A stretch of 64,000 bases of DNA, from positions 372,001 through 436,000 of the forward strand of contig JBBPFI010000016.1 in assembly GCA_037974965.1 (NCBI GenBank), written 5' to 3'. Shown here in pieces: positions 44,975-55,657 of the stretch. The notes beneath the pieces are model-generated. The model saw only the letters and a list, made by a program, of their open reading frames with translations. It had not been told where the DNA came from and did no database searches. The stretch's first letter is position 1, and each line of letters opens with the position of its first letter. Position numbers and translations under genes: made by a program. The stretch comes from Dacryopinax spathularia (taxonomy: Eukaryota; Basidiomycota; Dacrymycetes; Dacrymycetales; Dacrymycetaceae).

Positions 44975-46318
44975 ATGCCCTCCCCCTCCGCGGCACCCGC
45001 ACCCCGACTCCCCCTCGAGCTCCTCTACCACATCGCCGACCTCCTCGCCCTCCCTCCCCATCCACTCTCGTACCACCTCTCCCCCTCCTCCCAATCCGCA
45101 CTCATCGCCCTCTCCCTAACCTGTCACACCCTTTACGCCTACGCCCTCCCCCTGCTCTACACCCGAATCTGCATCGAGTCCGCGCACAGACTCCGTCGGC
45201 TCCGCCGAGCTCGGCCTGAGCACCTGAGCAAGATCACAGCGCTGTTCCTCGATTTCGAGCACTTGGAAGATGAAGTCCGCCTGCCTATCCCGGAGGGAGA
45301 TAGGGATATACTGGGCTCGTCGTATCGCACGTTCAGTGGGTTCTCGCACAGAGCAGCAATGTACTACGAAGTCGCGGAGCATCTCTCGTTCCTCATCTCC
45401 GCCTGTCGGTCTTCCCTCCAACGCCTGGCATTCGGCTCACGCGGTCGACCTCAACCGCCATGGGTGTCGATGGACCCGATCGAAGAACGGGCAGTGGAGC
45501 ACTTTGCCAGCCAGGCGAACTACGCGATCGCTTCCACCCTCCCGGGGCTGAAGGAGCTCATCTGCGTAAGGCAGAATATGGAGATCGGGGACTACCTCGG
45601 CCTGGGCCGGTCAAACGGTCAGCGGCGGTGGGACAAACTCGAGCGGCTAGCGGTGTACGGAACCCTCTCGTACAACGCACACGACACACCTCCTATCCTC
45701 CCCGCCCTGGAATGTTTCTGCGCCTTACACCCGTTCCCGAGTCTGGGACTGCTGAGCCAGGCGGTGCACACGAGTCCCAGGTTGAGGGAGTTGAGGCTGT
45801 TTAATGTGAGTATTCCCCAGGGGGAGCAGACGCCGAGCGTGAGGAGCGCGTATACGGATTTGGATAGGATTATTGATGCGCTGGGGGTTGTGCCTCCTGC
45901 TGGGCAGCAGGGGCAGGGATTAGGAGCAGCGGGGCAGGGCTGGGGAGTGGGAGTGGGAGCGGGCGGGCAAGCACAGGTTGGAGGTCTGGAAGGAGGAGTA
46001 CTGCCGAGAGTGGACTACGAAGCCGATTCCTTCACTCCCTCGCTCCGCGCTTCACCGGACTCGACCTCCTCCACACCAAGCTCGTCCTCATCCTCCTCTT
46101 CGGCCCCTACTCCGCCAGACGAGGAGCATCGGAAGGCTCCAGTGCACATAACCCGTCTTTCCCTCCCTCCGGCATACGACCCCCGTCGACCGGAAGACAG
46201 GAGGGAACGGACTAGCCTGGCGGCGAGGTTGGGCAGGGAGGGGCTGTTGTGGGAGTGGATGGGGGAGGACGTGAAGGGGGTTTGGTGGGAGGGGAGGGAG
46301 GTTGTTGGAGTCGCTTAG
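44975..46318 (+). CDS. F-box-like protein
   Basis: A single uninterrupted frame of 447 aa from the ATG at 44975, unusual among the intron-rich genes here. Residues about 10-60 fit an F-box: LPLELLYHIADLL, a Pro-rich spacer, then ALSLTCHTLYAYALPLLYTRI. Fungal F-box proteins link substrates to Skp1-Cullin ubiquitin ligases. The rest has the alternating hydrophobic pattern seen in leucine-rich-like tails of basidiomycete F-box proteins (for example LKELICVRQ, LRELRLFNVSI) but no clear repeat. Residues about 310-380 are low complexity (Gly/Gln, then a Ser run), and the end is Trp-rich. The substrate is unknown. Confidence 0.75.
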   Translation: MPSPSAAPAPRLPLELLYHIADLLALPPHPLSYHLSPSSQSALIALSLTCHTLYAYALPLLYTRICIESAHRLRRLRRARPEHLSKITALFLDFEHLEDEVRLPIPEGDRDILGSSYRTFSGFSHRAAMYYEVAEHLSFLISACRSSLQRLAFGSRGRPQPPWVSMDPIEERAVEHFASQANYAIASTLPGLKELICVRQNMEIGDYLGLGRSNGQRRWDKLERLAVYGTLSYNAHDTPPILPALECFCALHPFPSLGLLSQAVHTSPRLRELRLFNVSIPQGEQTPSVRSAYTDLDRIIDALGVVPPAGQQGQGLGAAGQGWGVGVGAGGQAQVGGLEGGVLPRVDYEADSFTPSLRASPDSTSSTPSSSSSSSSAPTPPDEEHRKAPVHITRLSLPPAYDPRRPEDRRERTSLAARLGREGLLWEWMGEDVKGVWWEGREVVGVA

Positions 46319-47024
46319 GGACGTCCTTGGGCGGGGATGTTCTATGCTTGTGTGTAAGCTAGATGTAACGTTAGAGTATATGCGCATATATGTTGTAGAT
46401 GAGTATTAACTAATTCTATTCCGCATGCCAACCATCTGTCCGTACTACTCCTACTAGTTATCCATCCTTCTGTCCCCTCGGATAGGTAGTACTTAGACCA
46501 TCCCGATCGGATATGAAACACCCTCACCGAACGCATACAATAAACATTTGTCTCAGCGCATCGCCCCCTCACCTCCCATCACATCTTGGCATTCAAGTGC
46601 CCGCACAGTACTAGTTCCCATGCCTCGTCCTCCTTCTCCGAAGCCGAATACTAACTCATGGGCGCTCATTCTCCAACCCCGGCACTACTCCTGGATACGC
46701 GCGGCGGCGATGCGGTCTTCAAGTCGGCGGAGTTCCGTAAGACGGTCATCGGGCTGATTGCGTAAGGCTAGCGTGGTTGGGTAATCATCTCCGACTCTGC
46801 GTTGGCACGGGCGCTCTGTGTAACTTCCTGCTCTCCCGTCTCCGTCTCAGAGGTAAGGTCGGTCTAATGAATGTATTCACCGCCCCGCCCACCCAACCCC
46901 AGCGCAAGATAACATGCACCTCCCCAGCCCATCCCGCTCCCCTTCCTGCTCTCCGAGCTCCGAGCTCAGAACTTCTCACCCCCTCGCACTCTGCTCAACG
47001 AACGCCTGAAGGAGAGGAAAGAAG
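46319..47024. other. Intergenic region upstream of AAR3
   Basis: 706 bp between the F-box stop and the AAR3 start. It has AT-rich sequence just after the F-box gene and a C-rich stretch before AAR3. No TATA-like box is seen 70-95 nt before the AAR3 ATG, unlike the other four AAR genes. No gene recognised. Confidence 0.5.
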
Positions 47025-50000
47025 ATGTCGGACCCGTACCGTCCTCCTGGCTACGTAACCCTCCAGGGCGGCCATTGCTCTACTTTTAAAGTACCGGAAC
47101 TGGATGGGAGCACGTTGTTTCAAGATTGGCTCGATCAGCATCTTGAGAAGAGCGGGGAGCATCCTTATGCTATTCTGGTGGATGACGAGTCTCAAGAAAA
47201 GGGGGAAGAAGTGATCATCACTTGGGCTGAAGGTGCGTCCTCCCCAAGCTTGACCATGCTGGAAGGGCCTCATAGGGGACAGTTGTGAGCGCTACGTATA
47301 GGCTTGCTGCGAAGTTCCGAGAGCAGGTGAAGGATGAGCAGGTCGATGGGAAGCCGGCGGTAATTGGGGTATATGCGAATGTGGAGCCTTTGACGTATGC
47401 TACGATCGTGTTCGGCATTCTGAGGGCGGGGTTTATCGTGCGTCCTCGTCTCTTCCTACAGCCCCTTGAGCGATGATTGATGGGAGAGCAGCCTTTCCCT
47501 CTGAGCGTGAGGAACTCCCTGCCTGCGCTCGAGCATCTGCTGAGGAAGACGAACACGCGATACTTGGTCGCTGACCTTCCTCCTACCGACGGACCGGCCG
47601 GGGCACTACAGACGATCGCCGCCGAGCTCGCGAGCAAGTTCCCAGACCTTACCATCCTCCCCGTCCCTCGGTACACCTCCCTCTACCCCCGTCTCTCCTC
47701 CTGGCCTCCGGCGCGGTACGACCCAGCTCTCGACTCCTCCCACACCCCCACTCTCCCGCCCGTTCGTTCCCTCCCCTCTTTTTCCCACTACCACCCAAAC
47801 GAGCCGCTCTTCATCCTCCACTCCTCCGGCTCCACCTCCTTCCCCAAACCCATTCCTATCCCCCACCGCATATGGACCACCTGGGCCCGGACGTTCTGGT
47901 ACGGCGATACCGACCTCGTCGGGACCAGGTGGGCGAGTATGATGCTCCCCCTGTTCCACATCTCGGGGTTCGCGTTCCTGCTCGGGTTTCCAGTTTCCGC
48001 GGGGATAGAGGTGGTGCTGTTCAGGCCGGTCGATCCGCCGAGGCCGCCGTTGGCGGGGAGGGTGCTCGAGGCGGCGAGGAGGGGCGGGGCGGGGTATATG
48101 TTTACCGTACCGGTTTTTGCGGTTGAGTGGGCTGCGAAACGGGAAGCGGTGAAGTTGCTGGCGGGGATGAAGGCTGTCGTACGTCTTCCCTTTCCCCCGG
48201 CATAGACAAGAGGCTGAAGAGGGGTTGTATGCTAGTTGTATGGAGGTGGACCCCTTCCGCAAGAGACGGGTGATTATCTTGTGAAGCAAGGGGTGAAGCT
48301 CGTCATAGCGTACGGGTCGACAGAGGTCGGGCTTGTGTTCAAGCTTGTCCCCGAGCGGCCCTTAGGCGGCTCAGACTGGAACGTACGCCCTTTCTTTCTC
48401 CTTCCCTGGCGAGAGCGCAGGCTGATGGTAGGACGGGATTGGGGTGATTAGTACGGCGAACTAACCAGGAACTTCATCACTGCTAAACTCGTACCCGACT
48501 CCAACGGGCTCTACAGGTTCATCGTCCTCGTACGCCCTCCCTTCCCTCCTCTCCTCTTCTCTCCGCGAGAAGCGGTCTCCTGACAATAAGAGCAGGACAC
48601 GGAGCGGCACGCACCCGCCGTATCAAACCTCCCGGACGGGTCATTCGACACGAACGACCTGCTCGAGCCTCACCCTACGAAACCGGGATACTGGAAGGTA
48701 GTGGGGAGGGCGGATGACCAGATCATCATGGGTAACGGGGAGAAGACGAACCCTGGCCCAATGGGTACGCTTCCATTCCATTTCCCCACTCCCCACTCCC
48801 CAACCTCTACTCTCTCAAAAGGCGCTGACGATATGTTACGGTAGAGGATATAATCAACGGCAACCCCCTTGTCCGGTCCGCGCTCATGTTCGGCCGTGGG
48901 CGGACTCAAGTAGGGGTTATTATCGAGCCCGCAGATGGAATCAGGATCACGAACGATCAAGAGCTCGCCGAGTTCAGGAACAAGGTCTGGCCCGACATCG
49001 AACGGGCGAACGCGTTCGCACCACAGCACTCGAGGATCTTTAAGGAGCTTATACTGGTTATCGACCCCGCGGCCAAGCCTCTCATCCGTACTCCGAAGGG
49101 AACTATATCGAGGAATGCGGCGCTGGAGCAGTACGCGGAAGAGATTGACGAAGTGTACGAGGCGGCTGAGCGGCCTGCGAAAGCTGAGTGGGCAGCCGCG
49201 CCGGAGAAATGGGACGAAGAGGGTGTGAGGCTGTTCGTGCGGAGGGTGGTGGGTGGTGTTATGCGCTCTTCCCCTGGCGCAGAGAAGGGGATGGGAGAGG
49301 GACAGGGGGTGAACCCGGGGGTTGATTTGTTTCAGCAGGGATGCGATAGGTGCGTTTCCTTGTCCTGGCTCGTACTGGGGAGGGCAGCTGATTGGGGAGT
49401 GTATATAGCTTGCAAGCGACCTATATCCGGAATGCGATTACTGCTGCTTTGCGCGACTCAGCTTCGTCCGATGCGAGGTTGGGGGAGGTGGCGAGGAGTG
49501 TCCCGCAGAATCTGGTTTTTGTGCATCCGACTATCGATGCCCTAGCCCAGGAGATATGGGGGAAGATCACTGGCAACGCAAACGCCTCTGCGCCCCAAGA
49601 AAAGGATGATGCTCGAATCACTTCGATGTTGGAGATGGTCAAGCGCTACACCCTGAACATGCCCAAGCACGCTCCTGGCACAAAGACCACGGAGGGCGAG
49701 GTCGTCCTGATTACCGGTACGACCGGTATGCTCGGCAGTTATATGCTGGAACGAGTCCTACGAGATGAAAGTGTCAAGAGGGTTTATGCGCTCAACCGGA
49801 AGGGTAGCCTGGAGCTTTCTGCGCGGCAGAGGGAGGGTTTTAAGGATCGTGGGATTGATGAGACGTTGCTGGGGTTGGCGAAGCTGAGGTTGCTGGAGGG
49901 AGATACGAGTCAAGCAGATCTTGGATTAGATCATGCGACATTGGCGGAGGTGAGCCAACGCATGGCATTATATGGACAAGAGACTCATTTTGGGCGTCGG

Positions 50001-50961
50001 CGTCAGATTCGAGCATCTCTTACCACTATCATCCACAATGCCTGGCGCGTCGACTTCAACCTATCCCTTTCATCGTTCGAGCCTCATGTCAAGTCTACAA
50101 GAAACCTGATCGATCTCGCACTATCTACCGGAAGCTCGCATCCAGCGTCGTTCATCTTCACCTCCTCCATAGCAGCAATAACCGGCTGGCGGGAAGACCG
50201 GCCAGTGCCCGAAGAACCGATCGACGATCCGCATGTCGCCGCTGGAAGCGGATACGGCGAAAGCAAATGGGTCTCCGAGCATATCCTGCACGCTGCAGCA
50301 AAGGAGTCCGGTCTACGGGTAACGATATGGAGGATTGGTCAGCTTTCTGGGTCGACCGGGAACGGAGCTTGGAACACGACGGATTGGGTTCCGATCTTGA
50401 TCAAGGGCAGCACGTTGCTTGGTGGGCTTCCTGATTTTGGGAGGGAGCGTGTGAGCTGGGTGCCGGTGGATGTTGCGGCCGAATCTGTAAGACTGCCTTG
50501 TCTGCCGTTTTCGCTTCTTGTCCGCTGATTGTCGTCTTCAGATTCTTGAGGGGCGCAGGAGGCCTGCGGCAGGAGCAGCCGCATCCGGCGCTCGGTATCT
50601 GCACCTCATCCATCCCCATCCTGTAGCATGGCAAACTCTGTTTGCGGCTGTTTCCCGAGGGCTCAACCTTCCACTGATATCATATGCCGACTGGCTACCA
50701 CGACTGGAGGGTACGGCAGCCCGGGATTCAGCGGCCAGTTCAAATCCGGCTGTGAAGCTGTTGACCTTCTTTCGCGCGCATGCCGGCCATTCAAACGGTC
50801 ACCAAGAGAAGTCCTCCGCGCATGAAACAATGGGATTCGCTCAGCTCGATCTGTCGCACACGATGCAGGTCAGCCCGGCCCTTCGTGACGTGAAATCCCT
50901 TGGAGAAGAGGACGCGCTGCGATGGTTATCGTATTGGCGAGGTAGAGGGTTCTTCTCGTGA
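47025..50961 (+). CDS. AAR3: NRPS-like adenylate-forming reductase (A-T-R)
   Basis: Model join(47025..47232, 47283..47437, 47492..48178, 48236..48382, 48452..48529, 48596..48764, 48845..49349, 49409..49949, 50007..50486, 50542..50961), ten exons, 1129 aa. The adenylation domain has LHSSGSTSFPKPIPI, YGGGPLPQETG, AYGSTEVG and SFDTNDLLEPHP. The carrier motif is FQQGCDSLQATY, with the phosphopantetheine serine codon split by an intron. The reductase domain has LITGTTGMLGSYML and YGESK. It is the first gene of a three-gene head-to-tail array. Its nine introns all match positions in AAR1/AAR5; it lacks those numbered 3, 4, 6, 9 and 11. It is the most GC-rich copy in its adenylation half, with many C- or G-ending codons, while the others are more even. 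Confidence 0.93.
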
Positions 50962-51271
50962 TCGGGGGCCGCATACATTTTACTCGACTTTCCATTAATC
51001 TACATAGACGTAACATCGTCATTGCATACTGTATATCCTGTCAAGAACCCGGTCACGCCGTGATCGTCGATGCCAGAACCGGGGTGGGTGTTATGGAGAG
51101 AACTTCGCCTGACGATTTATCCTGCGATTGTGAAATGGGCCGGCTACTTCAATGTGCAGCACACGGTATAATAGTCAGAGCCCCGTCAGACCGGTCAATA
51201 GCCAGTCGCATCGGGAAGTAAGACGAGTGTTCGAACTAAGTAAAATAATCATTTTCAGCAGAAACCAAAGC

Positions 51272-51311
51272 TTTGGCTTGGTAAGCCAAACTTGTGGCTT
51301 GGTAAGCCAAA
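51272..51311. promoter_or_regulatory. Two tandem copies of a perfect dyad (TTGGCTTGGTAAGCCAA type)
   Basis: The first copy is TTTGGCTTGGTAAGCCAAA, with 8-base arms around a three-base centre. The second, four bases on, is GTGGCTTGGTAAGCCAA, sharing 15 consecutive bases with the first. They lie 311 nt after the AAR3 stop and about 470 nt before the AAR4 ATG. They could be paired sites for a dimeric regulator or a transcript hairpin; neither is shown. Confidence 0.45.
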
Positions 51312-51689
51312 GATCGGCCACGTCGGCGATATTCTGCTGATTGCCTCCGTACAGCCCATGAAGTTGTCCTTCGCGCTTGCCTCGCCCTCACCATCCCTTG
51401 TCTTACTCGCCCGAGCTGATTGCAGCGGCCTCACCCGGCGATCTGTGCTAGTCGTGGCGCAATCGCATACTGCTTTGAGATTGAGGACGGCTAAAATGCT
51501 GTACAGAACCAACCGAAGTATCCCCTAGGGCGGGTACAGGCGCCGGAAACGTCGTCCGGAAGTCTATATCGCGTTGTAATTGGCACGCGTCGAGAGCGAA
51601 ATACGACTGCGACTGTCTCAAGGCATGCGGTGCATTCCAATATCAGCCGGCCCATGGATACAGCGCGTACACTTATCGTCTTCGTCGGG

Positions 51690-51697
51690 TATATAAG
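51690..51697 (+). promoter_or_regulatory. TATA box of AAR4
   Basis: TATATAAG, the best TATA box in the window, 82-89 nt before the AAR4 ATG. Confidence 0.55.
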
Positions 51698-51778
51698 GCT
51701 ACGACGGACAGGACAGGTGTCTCATCTAAAGCACACTTACTGGCACCTTTACTCTGAGCAGTCCCCGATTGAGCTTCA

Positions 51779-54700
51779 ATGACACCGCCGCATCTACCAC
51801 CGGGTTACGTCACATTCCAGGGACAAGGGTCCAAGACCTTTACCCCGCCTTCCCTAGATGGGTCTATGCTCTTTGGAGAATGGATCGATTGGATGGGCGA
51901 ACGCTGTGGGGAGCACGTATGGACTATCCTTGCTGGAGACCAAGATGAGGAGAACGTGTCGGTTACCTGGGGAGAAGGTTCTTGCATTTCCCTGGAAAGA
52001 TTGTCATGATCGGCTAATCTGCCTTGCAGCTGTTCGAGCGGCACACCGTTTCGCAGCCAAGCTGCGGCAAGATGTTCCTTACCAACTAGATGCCGATGGG
52101 AAACCTCCGATTATCGGTGTTCTGTCGATGCCGCATCCTCTGGTGTACGCAACGCTCATCCTCGCTATTACCAGAGCAGGCTTCCTGGTAAGCCAACTAA
52201 ACCCATCCTATTTGCGCTTTCCACTTAGGTGACTTGGTATCCAGGCATTCCCGATTAGCGTGCGCCTCTCTGTACCGGCACTGGAGCACCTCCTGAACAA
52301 GACCGGATGCAAGCACCTGTTCGGATCTCTTCCATCTTCGTCGGGTGCCGCTTCAGCATTGCAAAACGCTACCGCTGCGCTGGTTGAGAAAGTGCCGTCT
52401 TTGAGGATCCTCAACGTGCCAGCCATAGGATCCCTATATCCCCGACTCGGGAGTTGGCCGCCTGCCCCATACGACGCGTCTTCCGATGCCCGTCCTCAGC
52501 CCGAATTACCGGCTCCTGCCGATGTCTTTGAGTGGATGAAGGGAAAGCGCGATCCGCCAGTACTCTTCCTACATTCCTCTGGCAGCACTGCCTTCCCCAA
52601 GCCCATACCGATGCACAACCGGATTGTGCTGACTTGGGCACGGTTGAACTGGTATAGTGATACCGACCTCTGCGGGACCCGCTGGGCGGGGACGATGCTC
52701 CCGATCTTCCACGTCATGGGCATCATGCTGCATGTTGGGATGGCCATGGCGGGTAAGCACCTTCTGCAAACGTGCCTTGTTGAGGTCTGAGAGCAGGCGA
52801 CCAGGTGGCGTAACAGCCGTGATGCTCAAGCCTACTGGCACTCCTGTGATGGCTACGCCTGAGAACGCTCTGGCTGCCATCAAGAAGAGCGCCGCACAGT
52901 ATGTGCTCACCGTACCCAGCTTCTGCGCGGAGTGGGCGGCGGATCCTAAAGCTATCGAGATCCTCAAGCGCTGCGAGGCGGTTGTACGTGCATATTCGGT
53001 CTACGGAATATGTTTCAGATAAGCTCACACCTTTCGTTAGACGTTCGCTGGAGGGCCGCTTGCCGAGGAGAAAGGCGAGCAGTTGGTGAGGAATGGCGTC
53101 AGCCTCTGCGTTGAATACGGCTTGTGAGTCCGCCCACTTTATCCACACAAGACAATATCCCGCTAAATTGAATTGCAGAACCGAAGCAGGCCCTCTATTC
53201 ATAGCTGTGCCAAAGAAGGAGAACCACAAAGCGGGTTGGCAGGTGCGACATTGACTTGCGCTATTCTGACCCTCGGCTCACCGCAGAACAGTGGGGCCGG
53301 CTCACGTCCGATGTTCGTTATCGGCTCGTCCCAGAAGGAGAACGCATATACAGACTGGTTGTCATTGATTCTGAGAGCCACGGTGTTGCGCTATACAATG
53401 TGGAAGGGGAGAATGTATTTGATACCAGCGACCTGCTCGAGGAGCATCCTCAGTATAAGGGATACTGGCGGGTAGTCGGAAGATCGGACGACCAGATCAC
53501 CATGGCTAACGGGGAGAAAGTCAACCCTGGTCCCCTTGGTATGTCTCTTCGCAACACCGCTCTATGACGTCAGCTGACATACATAACAGAGGATATCATC
53601 CTCGGAAACCGCCATGTTCGCGCTGCATTAATGTTTGGGCGTACCCGCGATCAGGTCGGTATCATTGTGGAGCCGGCCGTCCCTGTAGACATCACCAACG
53701 AAGCCGAAGTGTCACGGTTCCGCAATCTCATCTGGCCGGACGTGGAGAAAGCGAACAACATCGCACCCGCCTTTGCTCGCTTATTCAAGGAGTTTATCCT
53801 TGTCATTGACCCGGAGCAGAAACCATTGGCTAGAACACCGAAGGGCACGGTACAGAGGAATGTCGGCCTCAAACAATATGAGCAAGAGATCGAGGCTATC
53901 TACCGGGCAGCTGAGGAACCTGCTAAGGCAGAATGGGCTGTTCCTCCGGCAAGTTGGGACCCCCATGATGTGGAAGCGTTCGTTGCGCGTGTAGTCAATG
54001 GTGTTATGCGGCATGAAGGCGGCCCACAAATCAAAGAAGGCGGGGATCTATTTGAGCAAGGTTGCGACAGGTGAGTCATTTGCGACGCCGCATTTTGACG
54101 TTCACTCATATCATCAAGTCTGCAAGCTACGTACATACGTGTCGCTTTGACCAAGGCTCTGGTTGCGGCACCTGGAGCTTCCAACGAGACGGTCACAGTT
54201 CCGAATAACCTGGTTTTCCTGTATCCGACAATCGGCAAGCTGACATCTTATCTGCTTCGAGCGAATAGTGGTCGGTCCGATGAAGACAAGGATGTGACCA
54301 ATGCCCATGAACATGCGAGCCTGATGCTATCTTTGGCCCAGAAGTACAGCAGCGGTTTCATTCAACATACGAAAACCGCCTCGTCATCGGGGACAAACGT
54401 GGTCCTGATCACGGGAACGACCGGAATGCTCGGAACATACTTGCTTGGGCAAGCGCTGCAAGATGATCGCATTGCCTGCGTGTACGCGTTGAATCGGACG
54501 AGCAGCGAGAAGTCCCTCAAGGAAAGGCAAGAAGAGGCATTTGGCGATCGCGGCCTGGATGCAACTCTTGTTGCCTCGAGGAAGCTGGTCTTGCTTGAAG
54601 GCGATACGAGGCAACCGGACTTAGGTCTCAGCCACGACGTGTTGGCTAAGGTGAGACGATCGACCTTACAATTGCGAATTGTAACCGACTAACACGCAAC

Positions 54701-55657
54701 ATACTCAGATTCGAAGCCAGCTCACCGCAATAATCCATAATGCTTGGCGACTGGACTTCAACCTTGGCTTATCCTCGTTCGAATCGCACATCGCATCCAC
54801 CCGTAATCTCATCGATCTTGCCTTATCGTCCGGGGGAGCTCGACCTGCTCAGTTCATCTTCACCTCGTCAATAAGCGCCCTTTCGTCTTGGCGTGAAGCA
54901 AAGCCCGTCCCAGAGGAGGCTGTCACCGACCCTTCCATCGCTGTTGGTACGGGTTATGGCGAATCAAAATGGGTGGCCGAACAGGTCATAGGACAAGCCT
55001 CGAAGCAGAGAGGCCTTCCTGCCACCATATGGCGAGTTGGCCAGTTGGCTGGAAGCACGATCAATGGCGCTTGGAACACGACGGACTGGGTCCCAATCAT
55101 GGTCAAGAGTGCTACAGAGACTCGTGCCCTGCCTGACGCCCAAGGCCAAGTAAGCTGGGTCCCAATCGATAAGGCTGCTAGCTCTGTGAGTGCTCTGCCC
55201 AATCTCGTGCTCATCCGCTGACGGGCGCTGCTAGATCCTCGATTCCGTAGTTACTCCGGCAGCCGACGGCGGCGCTCGGTACCTGCATCTGGTACATCCA
55301 AGACCTGCCGCCTGGCATACGATCTTCGGAGCGCTTGCGCATGCCGTATCCGTCCCGCTCATTCCATACACCGAGTGGATCAGCAAGCTGGAAGAACTCG
55401 CCTCTGGCTCATCCACCGACCCGACCTTGGCAGAACGTATCCCTGCCCTGAAGTTACTGGACTTCTTCCGAGCCGGGCAGCAATCGGCAGCAGGGAGTTC
55501 AGGGGAAAAGCAGAAGTTCGATGAGGCAGTCGGTGTTGATCTCGCGACCGCTCGAACTCTCCGAATCAGCGAGACTCTGCGGAGCCTGGAGATGCTGAAG
55601 GAAGAGGATGTGAACCGATGGCTGGATTACTGGAGAACGCATGGGTTCCTGACATAG
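51779..55657 (+). CDS. AAR4: NRPS-like adenylate-forming reductase (A-T-R)
   Basis: Model join(51779..51977, 52030..52187, 52245..52752, 52805..52983, 53041..53123, 53179..53242, 53292..53538, 53590..54070, 54119..54650, 54709..55185, 55235..55657), eleven exons, 1116 aa. The adenylation domain has LHSSGSTAFPKPIPM, FAGGPLAEEKG, EYGLTEAGP and FDTSDLLEEHP. The carrier motif is FEQGCDSLQATY. The reductase domain has LITGTTGMLGTYLL and YGESK. It uses ten of the 14 family introns (lacking 4, 8, 9 and 11). The YGxTE loop reads EYGLTEAGP instead of the TEVG of AAR1, AAR3 and AAR5, and the segment around QWGRL is divergent, so it may accept a different acid. It is the middle gene of the array. Confidence 0.93.

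Larger units (their letters stand above)
50962..51778. other. AAR3-AAR4 intergenic region
   Basis: 817 bp between two genes in the same orientation, holding AAR3 termination and AAR4 promoter signals. It contains a tandem dyad repeat (51272-51311) and a TATATAAG box (51690-51697). No gene recognised. Confidence 0.6.
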
